Below, piece by piece: positions 1 to 6,318 of a DNA stretch of 9,137 bases (position 1 is its first letter; every line of letters begins with the position of its first letter). A program made the position numbers and the translations under genes. Source of the stretch: AWTP1-13 sp044868325 (lineage in GTDB: Bacteria > Pseudomonadota > Alphaproteobacteria > Rhizobiales > Hyphomicrobiaceae); contig JBIOWI010000322.1 in the NCBI GenBank assembly GCA_044868325.1, positions 1 through 9,137 on the forward strand, written 5' to 3'. The notes beneath the pieces were generated by a model, which did no database searches, was not told the DNA's origin, and was given only the letters and a program-made list of their open reading frames with translations.

Positions 1-2734
1 CCTCGCGCGAGATGGAGCCGAAGCTCATGGCGCCGGTGGAGAAGCGCCTGACGATGGCCGAGGCCGGCTCGACCTCCTCAAGCGGCACCGGCTTGCGGCG
101 CAGCTCCTCGGCAGCCTTGATGCGGAACAGGCCGCGCAGCGTCATGAGCTGCTCGGACTGGTCGTTGATCTGCTGCGCGTAGGAGCGGTATTTGTCGGGC
201 AGGTTGCCGCGCACCGCGTGTTGCAGGTCGGCAACGACGCTCGGGCGCCACATGTGCGCCTCGCCGCGGATGCGGTAGGCGTACTCGCCGCCCACGTCGA
301 GGTCGTGCTCCAGCGTCGGCACGTTGCCGAAGGCCAGGCGATGGCGCTCGGCGGTCTCGCGCGCGATCTGGCGCAGGCCGACGCCCTCCACCTGGGTGTG
401 CGTGCCGGTGAAGTACTTCTTCACGAACGACGACTTGAGGCCGACGGCGTCGAAGATCTGCGCGCCGCAGTAGGACTGGTAGGTGGAGATGCCCATCTTG
501 GACATCACCTTCAGGAGCCCCTTGTCGATGGCCTTGATGTAGCGCTTCTGCGCCTCCTTCAGCGTCAGCTCCTCGTCGAACTCGGGCAGCAGCTGCTCCA
601 AGGTCTCGAAGGCCAGATAAGGGTTGATGGCCTCGGCGCCGTAGCCCGCCAGCACGCAGAACTGGTGCACCTCGTGCGCCTCGCCGGTCTCCACCACCAG
701 GCCCACCCTGGTGCGCAGGCCCTGGCGGATCAAGTGATGGTGCACGGCCGAGGTGGCGAGCAGCGACGGGATGGGAACTCGGTCCGGGCCCGCCGCGCGG
801 TCCGACAAAATAATGATGTTGTACTCGCGCGAGCGCACCGCCTCCTCGGCCTCGGCGCACACTACGTCGAGGGCGGGCGTCATGCCGGCAGCACCCTTCT
901 CGCCCGGGTAGGTGATGTCGATGGTCACCGACGAGAACTGGTTGTCCTTGACCAGGCCGATGCTGCGGATGCGCTCCAGGTCCGCATTGGTGAGGATCGG
1001 TTGGTACACCTCCAGGCGCTTGAGCTTGGCGGTGCCCTCCAGGTCGAGCAGGTTCGGCCGCGGCCCGATGAACGAGACGAGGCTCATCACCAGCTCCTCG
1101 CGGATCGAGTCGATGGGCGGGTTCGTGACCTGCGCGAAGTTCTGTTTGAAGTAGGTGTGCAGCAGTTTGGGCTTCGAGGAAAGCACCGACACGGGCGTGT
1201 CGTTGCCCATTGAGCCCACGGCCTCCTGGCCGGTATGCGCCATGGGCGCCATCAGGAACTTCAGGCTCTCCTGGGTGTAGCCGAACATCTGCTGCAGATC
1301 GAGCAGGGCGACATTGGTGCGTTTGCGGCCGGCACCCTGCTTGGGCAGCGGCAGGTCGCCCACCTGGATCTGGGTGCGCTTCAGCCACTGCTCGTAGGGG
1401 AAGCGCGAGGCCAGGTCGGCCTTGAGGTCGTCGTCGTGAACGATGCAGCCCTGCTCCATGTCGATAAGCAGCATCTTGCCGGGCTGCAGGCGCCACTTGC
1501 GGGCGATGCTCTCCTCCGGCACCGGCAGCACGCCAGCCTCGGACGACATGATCACCCGGCCGTCCTTGGTGACGAGGTAGCGCGCGGGCCTCAGGCCGTT
1601 GCGGTCGAGCGTGGCGCCGATCTGCCGGCCGTCGGTGAAGGCCATGGCGGCAGGACCGTCCCATGGCTCCATCAGGCAGGCGTGATACTCGTAGAAGGCG
1701 CGCCGCTTGGCATCCATGAGAGGATTGCCGGCCCACGCCTCCGGGATTAGCATCATGGCGGCATGAGCGAGGCTGTAGCCGCCCATCACCAGGAACTCGA
1801 GCGCGTTGTCGAAGCAGGCGGTGTCCGACTGGCCCTCGTAGGAGATGGGCCAGAGCTTGGAGATGTCGCTGCCGAACAGCGGGGTTGCGACCGACGCCTG
1901 CCGAGCCGCCATCCAGTTGACGTTGCCGCGCAGGGTGTTGATCTCGCCGTTGTGGGCGACCATGCGGTAGGGGTGGGCGAGCTTCCACGACGGGAAGGTG
2001 TTGGTGGAGAAGCGTTGGTGCACCAGAGCCATCGCCGAGGTGAGCCGCGGATTGCTCAGGTCCTTGTAATACTGCGGCACCTGATAGGACAGGAACATGC
2101 CCTTGTAGACCAGCGTGCGGCTCGACAGCGACACCGTGTAGTGGCCGATGTCGCGGTCCTTGTAGGCGTAGTAGAGCGCGTTGGAGACGACCTTGCGGAT
2201 CAGATAGAGCCGGCGCTCGAACTCTTGGCTGTCGGCCATGCCCTCGGGCCGGCCGATGAAGATCTGCCGGTGCACCGGCTCGACGGCCTTCACCATCTCG
2301 GAGAGGCAGGCGTTGTCCGTGGGCACGGAGCGCCAACCCAGGAACTCCAGGCCCTCCTCGCGGATGATGCGCATCCACACGCGCTCGCAGTGGGCGCGCA
2401 GCCGCTCGTCCCGCGGCATGAAGATGTGGCCGGCGGCGTAGTGGCCGGGCTTGGGCAGCTTGATCTTGAGACGCGCGGCCTCCTCGGCCAGGAAGTCGTG
2501 CGGGATCTGGATGAGGATGCCCGCGCCGTCGCCCGCGATCGGGTCGGCGCCCACGGCGCCGCGATGCTCGACATTGCACAGGATGGCGAGGGCGTCCTCG
2601 ATCAGCTTGTGAGATTTGCCGCCCTTGAGATCGGCAATGAAGCCGACGCCGCAAGCGTCGTACTCGCGTTTGGGATCGAAGAGCCCCTGCGCCTGGGGGA
2701 TGAAGGGCACAGCTCCGGGCTGCTGCGCGGTCAT
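1..2734 (-). CDS. gltB: Glutamate synthase (GOGAT) large subunit, N-terminal 911 residues, partial
   Basis: The large subunit of glutamate synthase hydrolyses glutamine and uses the ammonia to convert 2-oxoglutarate to glutamate, normally with the GltD subunit supplying electrons from NADPH. The ATG at 2734-2732 is preceded by GGAG (2744-2741 on the minus strand), 6 nt away. Residues 28-32 read CGVGF: Cys28 is the N-terminal nucleophile of the class II glutamine amidotransferase domain, exposed after removal of a short propeptide. HNGEINTLRGN at residues 261-271 is the substrate-binding loop of that domain. A GQEAVGSMGND stretch (about 501-511) belongs to the central domain, and MSFGSISRE (903-911) is the start of the FMN/synthase domain. 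The frame is open to the window edge with no stop. The family is about 1500 residues, so the FMN domain, the 3Fe-4S cysteines and the beta-helix domain lie beyond position 1. gltD is not in view. Confidence 0.97.
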   Translation of the reverse strand, partial: MTAQQPGAVPFIPQAQGLFDPKREYDACGVGFIADLKGGKSHKLIEDALAILCNVEHRGAVGADPIAGDGAGILIQIPHDFLAEEAARLKIKLPKPGHYAAGHIFMPRDERLRAHCERVWMRIIREEGLEFLGWRSVPTDNACLSEMVKAVEPVHRQIFIGRPEGMADSQEFERRLYLIRKVVSNALYYAYKDRDIGHYTVSLSSRTLVYKGMFLSYQVPQYYKDLSNPRLTSAMALVHQRFSTNTFPSWKLAHPYRMVAHNGEINTLRGNVNWMAARQASVATPLFGSDISKLWPISYEGQSDTACFDNALEFLVMGGYSLAHAAMMLIPEAWAGNPLMDAKRRAFYEYHACLMEPWDGPAAMAFTDGRQIGATLDRNGLRPARYLVTKDGRVIMSSEAGVLPVPEESIARKWRLQPGKMLLIDMEQGCIVHDDDLKADLASRFPYEQWLKRTQIQVGDLPLPKQGAGRKRTNVALLDLQQMFGYTQESLKFLMAPMAHTGQEAVGSMGNDTPVSVLSSKPKLLHTYFKQNFAQVTNPPIDSIREELVMSLVSFIGPRPNLLDLEGTAKLKRLEVYQPILTNADLERIRSIGLVKDNQFSSVTIDITYPGEKGAAGMTPALDVVCAEAEEAVRSREYNIIILSDRAAGPDRVPIPSLLATSAVHHHLIRQGLRTRVGLVVETGEAHEVHQFCVLAGYGAEAINPYLAFETLEQLLPEFDEELTLKEAQKRYIKAIDKGLLKVMSKMGISTYQSYCGAQIFDAVGLKSSFVKKYFTGTHTQVEGVGLRQIARETAERHRLAFGNVPTLEHDLDVGGEYAYRIRGEAHMWRPSVVADLQHAVRGNLPDKYRSYAQQINDQSEQLMTLRGLFRIKAAEELRRKPVPLEEVEPASAIVRRFSTGAMSFGSISRE

Positions 2735-2740
2735 GTCAAT

Positions 2741-2744
2741 CTCC
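2741..2744 (-). promoter_or_regulatory. Ribosome binding site of gltB
   Basis: GGAG on the minus strand, 6 nt before the ATG at 2734. It supports this start over internal ones and agrees with the short propeptide before Cys28. Confidence 0.7.
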
Positions 2745-2756
2745 AGCATCGCGACA

Positions 2757-2774
2757 CGGGGCTGAGATGCCCCG
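2757..2774 (-). promoter_or_regulatory. Hairpin in the gltB leader next to the ribosome binding site
   Basis: Perfect 6-bp arms CGGGGC and GCCCCG with a 6-nt loop, ending 12 nt upstream of the gltB GGAG. In the transcript this would be a stable stem next to the translation start. Its function is unknown; the stem is directly visible, but a regulatory role is inference. Confidence 0.35.
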
Positions 2775-2875
2775 CGTCCCTCCTCAGTGCTTCACTCCTC
2801 GCTCCGCGGCGACGCCCGCGCGCGCCATCCCGCCCCCGCCGAGGGGCCGGTGACGCGCCGGTTTCGCTCGGAGCC

Positions 2876-2889
2876 GAGCGGCGCCGCTC
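2876..2889. repeat. 14-bp perfect palindrome in the gltB/S9 divergent region
   Basis: GAGCGGCGCCGCTC reads identically on both strands. It overlaps a second small dyad just to its left (GCTCGG-AG-CCGAGC, 2866-2879), so two alternative folds exist. In such GC-rich DNA, short GC palindromes arise by chance, so functional weight is low. Confidence 0.3.
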
Positions 2890-3068
2890 CGAACGGGCCG
2901 CCTGCAGGATGCCGCGCCCTCCCCCTTGCTGGTCGGGATGGGTCTGTTGCTCCGACATCCGGGCGGCCGTTCGCCCGCCGCTCTCATCCTGAGTTTGCAG
3001 GATTGCTCGCGCACGATTTCCGCTGCCGTTTCGCTGCCTCGGCACCGTGCATCACGCAAGCCTCCCGC

Positions 3069-3099
3069 ATAAAGGACAGCTTAGCTGACCTAATTTCAA
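3069..3099 (-). promoter_or_regulatory. Possible gltB promoter
   Basis: On the minus strand TTGAAA (3099-3094) is followed after 19 nt by CTTTAT (3074-3069). The -35 hexamer is 5/6 to sigma-70 consensus; the -10 is only 3/6 and the spacer is long. This is the most AT-rich part of the divergent region. If used, transcription would start near 3062 and give gltB a structured leader of about 330 nt. Confidence 0.25.
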
Positions 3100-3120
3100 C
3101 CTGCAAAGGTGATTTGCAGG
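3100..3120. promoter_or_regulatory. 21-bp dyad, candidate operator between gltB and the S9 peptidase gene
   Basis: Perfect 8-bp arms CCTGCAAA and TTTGCAGG around a 5-bp spacer. It lies directly upstream of the possible gltB -35 element and about 160 bp before the S9 gene. Related TGCAGG half-sites occur at 2903-2908 and 2996-3001. The arrangement suits a dimeric transcription factor; which one cannot be told from the sequence. Confidence 0.45.
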
Positions 3121-3195
3121 GCGCGACACCATATTTTCGCCGACGCCGCATCCTCAGTCTGCCACCGAATAGTAGCGCTTGCACGCAGCGATGTT

Positions 3196-3269
3196 GGGGA
3201 GTGGGGAATGGGAACCTCGAGTTCGGCGCCATCGGCCCCCATTCCCCCATTCCCCATTCCCCCATCCCC
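3196..3269. repeat. G/C-run tandem and inverted repeat upstream of the S9 peptidase gene
   Basis: The left arm 3196-3212 is GGGGAGTGGGGAATGGG. The right side (3236-3269) is a tandem series of C-runs of 4-5 separated by ATT or AT. The left arm pairs with 3246-3262 over 17 positions with a single G-T wobble, leaving a 33-nt loop. On the minus strand the right side has five G-runs, so a G-quadruplex is also possible. The series ends one base before the GGAGG of the downstream gene. GGGGAATGGG-type intergenic repeats occur in several proteobacteria; no second copy is in this window. Confidence 0.6.
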
Positions 3270-3270
3270 A

Positions 3271-3275
3271 GGAGG
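3271..3275 (+). promoter_or_regulatory. Ribosome binding site of the S9 peptidase gene
   Basis: GGAGG, 4 nt before the ATG at 3280. It decides the start: the frame stays open upstream to another ATG at 3109, but that segment runs through the G/C-run repeat and has no such site. Confidence 0.75.
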
Positions 3276-3279
3276 CCCC

Positions 3280-5205
3280 ATGCCCGCCAGGAAGCGGACC
3301 TTGCCCTACGGCACTTGGCCGTCGCCCATTAGCGCCACCCTGGCGGCACGGGGAAGCCGCCGGACGGGCCTGCTGCAGGCGGACGGCGACGCCGTCTACT
3401 GGAGCGAATCGCGGCCCGAGGAGCAGGGCCGGCAGGCGATCGCGCGGGCCGGGGCCGACGGCCGGCGCGAGGACATCCTGCCGGCGCCCTATTCGGCGCG
3501 GTCCCGGGTGCACGAGTACGGCGGCGGCGAGTTCACGGTGGCCGCCGGCATCGTCTATTTCGTCAACGACAAGGACCAGCAGGTCTACGCGCTGGAGCCC
3601 GGGAAACAGCCCCAGCGGCTCACTGACGCACCCCGCACCCGCTTCGCCGATTTCGCTCACGACACCGCCCGCAACCGCCTGCTGGCCGTCGCCGAGACGC
3701 ATGAGCGGGGAAAGAGCGGCACTCACCGCCTGCCACGCAACAGCTTGGTCGCCATCGCGCTGGACGGCGCGGAGCGCGGCCGGCTCACCGAGCTGGCGGC
3801 GGGCCGCGATTTCTACGCCAGCGCCCGCCTCTCGCCGGACGGCGCGCAGCTCGCCTTCCTGGCCTGGGACCTGCCCGACATGCCCTGGGACAGCGCAGCG
3901 CTCTACGTCGCGAAGGTCCGCGACGACGGCACCCTGGGCCGACCGAAACAGATCGCCGACGGAAGCGGCAGCGCCGTCTTCCAGCCGGAGTGGGGGCCGG
4001 ACGGCCACCTCTACTTCGCCTGGGACGAGACCGGCTGGGGCTGCCTCTACCGCTGGGACGGCGAGCGCGCGGATTTGGTGGACCGGTCGCCGCGTGCCGA
4101 GCTGTGGCACGCGCAATGGGTCTTCGGCATGCGCTCGTTCGCGTTGCACCCCGGTGGCCGCTTCGCCGCCGTCTACTGCGAGCGCGGGCTGCCGCTCCTG
4201 AAGACCGGCACCCTGAGGAAAGGTAGCGCACCCGCCATCTATCCAGCCCTGCAGAAGAGCGCCGCCGGCATCGACGATCCTATTGCCGTCGGCGATGGTT
4301 TCGTGGCGCGTGTCAGCTCGCCGCTGGCGATGCCGGCGATCATGCGCCTCGGGCGCGGTCGCCTGCAGCCGGTGGCGCCGGCGCCGCCCGTTGAGATCGA
4401 CCCCGCCTGCATCAGCCGCGGCCAGGTCTGTGCGTTCCGCAACGCCAGACGCGAGCAGGTGTTCGGTATCCACTACGCACCCACCAATCCGGACTATCAG
4501 GGTCCGAGGAGCACTCTGCCGCCGGCGCTGGTGCTGGCTCACGGCGGCCCTACAGCCATGACCGATGCCGGGCTGAAGATGCGGGTGCAGTACTATACGA
4601 GCCGCGGCTTCGCCGTGCTTGACGTGAACTACGGCGGCAGCACCGGCTTCGGCCGCGCCTACCGCGAGCGGCTCGACGGCCGGTGGGGCATCGTCGACGT
4701 AGCCGACTGCGCCGCCGCGGCGCGCTTCCTGGCGCGGGAGGGCCTCGCGGATCCGGCTAGGATCGCCATCGCCGGTGGCAGCGCTGGTGGCTACACGACG
4801 CTGATGGCGCTAGCCACCACCGACGCCTTCGCCGCTGGCGCGAGCCACTACGGCATCTCCGACCTCGGCCTCCTCATGCAGCACACGCACAAGTTCGAGT
4901 CCGGCTACCTGCACCGCCTGCTCGGCACAACCCCGGGCAGGTGGAAGGCCGTGTGCGCCGAGCGCTCCCCCCTCAACCTGATCGACGGCATCAAGTCGCC
5001 GGTGATCCTGTTCCAGGGCCTCGACGACAAGGTGGTGCCGCCGGAGCAGTCCCGCCTCATCGTGGAGAAGCTCAAGGCCCGCGGCATCGAGGTCGCCTAC
5101 CACGAGTTCGTGGGCGAAGCGCACGGCTTCCGCAAGGCCGAGACCATCGTCGCCGTGCTGGAGGCGGAGCTGGCGTTCCTGCTACGGGTGATGCGGGTCG
5201 GATAA
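3280..5205 (+). CDS. S9 family serine peptidase (prolyl oligopeptidase / acylaminoacyl-peptidase-like)
   Basis: 641 residues, complete. S9 peptidases cleave short peptides, often after proline or at blocked N-termini; a beta-propeller restricts access to the active site. Roughly residues 1-380 are propeller-like with blades such as LSPDGAQLAFLAWD. The C-terminal alpha/beta-hydrolase domain carries HGGP (421-424, oxyanion region), the nucleophile elbow GGSAGG with Ser501, Asp582/Asp583 in GLDDKVVPPEQ, and His615 in EAHGF, so the catalytic triad is intact. There is no signal peptide or membrane segment, so it is probably cytosolic. The N-terminus (LPYGTWPSPIS) is typical of bacterial proteins annotated as dipeptidyl aminopeptidase/acylaminoacyl peptidase. 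It is divergent from gltB and followed after 91 nt by the toxin-antitoxin island. Exact substrate specificity cannot be read from the sequence. Confidence 0.93.
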   Translation: MPARKRTLPYGTWPSPISATLAARGSRRTGLLQADGDAVYWSESRPEEQGRQAIARAGADGRREDILPAPYSARSRVHEYGGGEFTVAAGIVYFVNDKDQQVYALEPGKQPQRLTDAPRTRFADFAHDTARNRLLAVAETHERGKSGTHRLPRNSLVAIALDGAERGRLTELAAGRDFYASARLSPDGAQLAFLAWDLPDMPWDSAALYVAKVRDDGTLGRPKQIADGSGSAVFQPEWGPDGHLYFAWDETGWGCLYRWDGERADLVDRSPRAELWHAQWVFGMRSFALHPGGRFAAVYCERGLPLLKTGTLRKGSAPAIYPALQKSAAGIDDPIAVGDGFVARVSSPLAMPAIMRLGRGRLQPVAPAPPVEIDPACISRGQVCAFRNARREQVFGIHYAPTNPDYQGPRSTLPPALVLAHGGPTAMTDAGLKMRVQYYTSRGFAVLDVNYGGSTGFGRAYRERLDGRWGIVDVADCAAAARFLAREGLADPARIAIAGGSAGGYTTLMALATTDAFAAGASHYGISDLGLLMQHTHKFESGYLHRLLGTTPGRWKAVCAERSPLNLIDGIKSPVILFQGLDDKVVPPEQSRLIVEKLKARGIEVAYHEFVGEAHGFRKAETIVAVLEAELAFLLRVMRVG

Positions 5206-5237
5206 GCGCCACAAACAGAGGTGCTTGCGCTCCACGC

Positions 5238-5267
5238 TTGACTTCGAATGGATCAGTTCCTAATTAT
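5238..5267 (+). promoter_or_regulatory. Promoter of the first toxin-antitoxin module
   Basis: TTGACT (5238-5243, 5/6 to consensus) and AATTAT (5262-5267, 4/6) are separated by 18 nt in a locally AT-rich stretch. Transcription would start near 5274, giving a leader of only about 23 nt. The -10 element lies inside the dyad cluster at 5256-5293, as expected for an autorepressed toxin-antitoxin promoter. Confidence 0.55.
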
Positions 5268-5293
5268 GAACTTAAGTTCCTATCGGTAGGAAC
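5256..5293. promoter_or_regulatory. Nested inverted-repeat operator with alternating GTTC/GAAC half-sites
   Basis: Half-sites GTTC (5256), GAAC (5268), GTTC (5276) and GAAC (5290) alternate and form three overlapping dyads. These are GTTCCTAATTATGAAC (one mismatched pair), the perfect 12-bp GAACTTAAGTTC at 5268-5279, and GTTCCTA-TCGG-TAGGAAC at 5276-5293 with perfect 7-bp arms. They cover the -10 element, the predicted start of transcription and the ribosome binding site. Antitoxins of type II modules commonly bind such sites cooperatively; that the protein at 5297 binds here is inference. Confidence 0.6.
5276..5293 (+). promoter_or_regulatory. Hairpin burying the ribosome binding site
   Basis: In RNA, GTTCCTA pairs with TAGGAAC around a UCGG loop. 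The only Shine-Dalgarno-like sequence for the gene at 5297 (AGGAA, 5288-5292, 4 nt before ATG) lies inside the 3' arm. Because transcription should start just upstream, the hairpin would sit at the 5' end of the mRNA and could limit translation. Confidence 0.4.
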
Positions 5294-5296
5294 ACC

Positions 5297-5752
5297 ATGA
5301 AGTACGACCCACTTCGTCACCACCTTCTGCAGCAGACGCGAAACCGCGTGCCGATGACCTTTCGAGAGGTCGAGTCGATCATCGGTGGCCCGCTTCCCGC
5401 CTCTGCGCGCAGGCACCGGCCATGGTGGGCAAATGACGCGACCGGCCATGCCCATGCCCAGGCGTGGCTGGGGGCGGGATACCGCACCGAGCAAGTGGAT
5501 ATGCAAGGCGAGAAGCTCGTCTTTGTACGCGCTGCTGACACGACGGAGGCTGACATGATGGAGAAGGGAATGGCCGAGAGCCACGCAGCTTACACACCGC
5601 AAGACGCGAACGCTCAGCATCCCATGATCGGAGCGATGAAGGGCCTCTTGTGGATCGACCCCACCCTGGACCTCACCAAGCCGGCGCTCGATCCCGACGA
5701 GTTGGAGGGGCTTCTCAATGCGAAGTACGGCAAGGACGAGCGCGGAACGTGA
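5297..5752 (+). CDS. DUF7662-like protein with antitoxin-like C-terminus; probable antitoxin of the PIN toxin
   Basis: 151 residues. Residues 3-78 match the pattern of the DUF7662 family as I remember it: YDPLRHHL, then a T-F-x-E-V-E-x-I-I-G segment, PLPASARRHRPWWAND (32-47), AQAWLGAGYR (54-63) and a beta hairpin ending LVFVR. A linker of about 25 residues follows. Residues 108-130 (HPMIGAMKG, then DLTKPA) resemble the tails that bind PIN toxins in VapB-type antitoxins, where a (G)-x-M-K-G motif is followed by an acidic/DLT-P stretch. Its stop overlaps the start of the PIN toxin gene (GTGA, 5749-5752), which implies translational coupling. The upstream dyads suggest autoregulation. I see no AbrB, RHH, Phd or HTH motif, so the N-terminal domain may be the DNA-binding part. 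The antitoxin role is inference from context and the tail. Confidence 0.6.
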   Translation: MKYDPLRHHLLQQTRNRVPMTFREVESIIGGPLPASARRHRPWWANDATGHAHAQAWLGAGYRTEQVDMQGEKLVFVRAADTTEADMMEKGMAESHAAYTPQDANAQHPMIGAMKGLLWIDPTLDLTKPALDPDELEGLLNAKYGKDERGT

Positions 5753-6162
5753 ACGTGCAGCTGCTGCTCGACACCAACGCCGCGATCTTCGCCGTCGAGG
5801 GCACGCTCAAGCCTGCAGCGGCATCGCTCCTGACTGAGAAGTTTCGCAACGGCGAGACCGTGCTCCTCTCCCCCATCACTGGCTGGGAGCTCGGTCTCCT
5901 GTTCGCGCGCGGTCGCCTGCGAGCCGCCATTCGGCCGCGCGAATACCTGCGCCGCCTCACATCCATTCCTGGTGTCGCGATAGCCAGCCTCAGCGCCGAG
6001 ATTCTGCTGGATTCATCGTTCTTGCCGGGTGCCCCGCCGCGCGACCCCGCGGACCGCATCGTCGCCGCGACGGCACGCGAGCATGGCTACACCGTGATGA
6101 CACGCGACGCCGCCCTGCTCGCCTACGCGCGCGAGGGCTACTTGAGTGCGGTGGAGTGCTGA
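5749..6162 (+). CDS. vapC: VapC-type PIN-domain ribonuclease toxin
   Basis: 137 residues starting at GTG 5749, which overlaps the upstream stop by 4 nt; a GTG two codons later is possible. The frame extends upstream to an ATG at 5650, but that part lies over the preceding gene and is not PIN-like. The PIN acidic residues are visible: Asp8 in LLLDTN, Glu47 in ITGWELG, Asp102 in DPADRIVAATA (Asp99 nearby), and Asp120 in TRDAAL. Length and layout are standard for VapC toxins, Mg2+-dependent endoribonucleases that cleave tRNA or rRNA and are blocked by their antitoxin. It is the second gene of a two-gene operon with the DUF7662-like protein. The RNA target cannot be inferred. Confidence 0.85.
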   Translation: MNVQLLLDTNAAIFAVEGTLKPAAASLLTEKFRNGETVLLSPITGWELGLLFARGRLRAAIRPREYLRRLTSIPGVAIASLSAEILLDSSFLPGAPPRDPADRIVAATAREHGYTVMTRDAALLAYAREGYLSAVEC

Positions 6163-6284
6163 CGCTCCGAGGGCCGTGAGACGTCGGCGAACATTCTGAT
6201 ATCTGCATTTGCGCTCGATGGTGCCGCTCTTTATTCTCCGCCCACCCGGAGCCGGGGGGCGGTATGGTCCTTCTGTTTCTATAC
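6163..6284. other. Spacer between the two toxin-antitoxin modules
   Basis: No gene is seen here. The middle part (about 6190-6236) is less GC-rich than its surroundings. It holds the hairpin at 6238-6262 listed separately and leads into the operator of the second module. Confidence 0.5.
6238..6262 (+). terminator. Possible terminator of the first module
   Basis: CCGCCC (6238-6243) pairs with GGGCGG (6257-6262), extended by 3 inner G-C pairs past a bulged A. About 8 nt later comes the T-rich TTCTGTTTCT. The T tract is interrupted and distant, so this is only a candidate terminator for vapC. Confidence 0.3.
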
Positions 6285-6308
6285 CTCAGAGAACTATAGT
6301 TGACTGAG
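6285..6308. promoter_or_regulatory. 24-bp dyad operator/promoter of the second toxin-antitoxin module
   Basis: CTCAG (6285-6289), the perfect 10-bp palindrome AACTATAGTT (6292-6301) and CTGAG (6304-6308) share one centre, so 20 of 24 positions are symmetric. The palindrome contains TATAGT (6295-6300), 5/6 to a -10 hexamer; no good -35 is seen. The site ends 10 nt before the toxin ATG. It fits autorepression by the HTH antitoxin encoded at 6683. Confidence 0.55.
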
Positions 6309-6318
6309 TGGGGATCTC

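Noticed and set aside
78..2654. 858-codon open frame on the minus strand over gltB
   Set aside because: It is the +1 shadow of the true gltB frame: Arg/Pro/Gly/His-rich, no family motifs, while the adjacent frame gives a continuous GltB with Cys28 and all expected motifs.
2757..2775. CTGAGAT resembling the thi-box core of a TPP riboswitch on the plus strand
   Set aside because: The other conserved TPP elements are absent, it points away from gltB, and it is simply the loop of the small hairpin at 2757-2774.
218..2992. Long plus-strand open frames (331, 171 and 409 codons) antisense to gltB
   Set aside because: Their composition (His/Leu/Val/Arg/Gly-rich) is that expected from reading a GC-rich gene backwards. 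They have no recognisable motifs and lie over a certain gene.
2787..3332. 181-codon plus-strand frame through the gltB/S9 divergent region
   Set aside because: It crosses the operator dyads and the G/C-run repeat and then enters the S9 gene in another frame. No ribosome binding site or family pattern.
3154..4542. 462-codon minus-strand frame antisense to the S9 peptidase gene
   Set aside because: An antisense shadow of a gene with an intact catalytic triad; low-complexity composition and no domain pattern.
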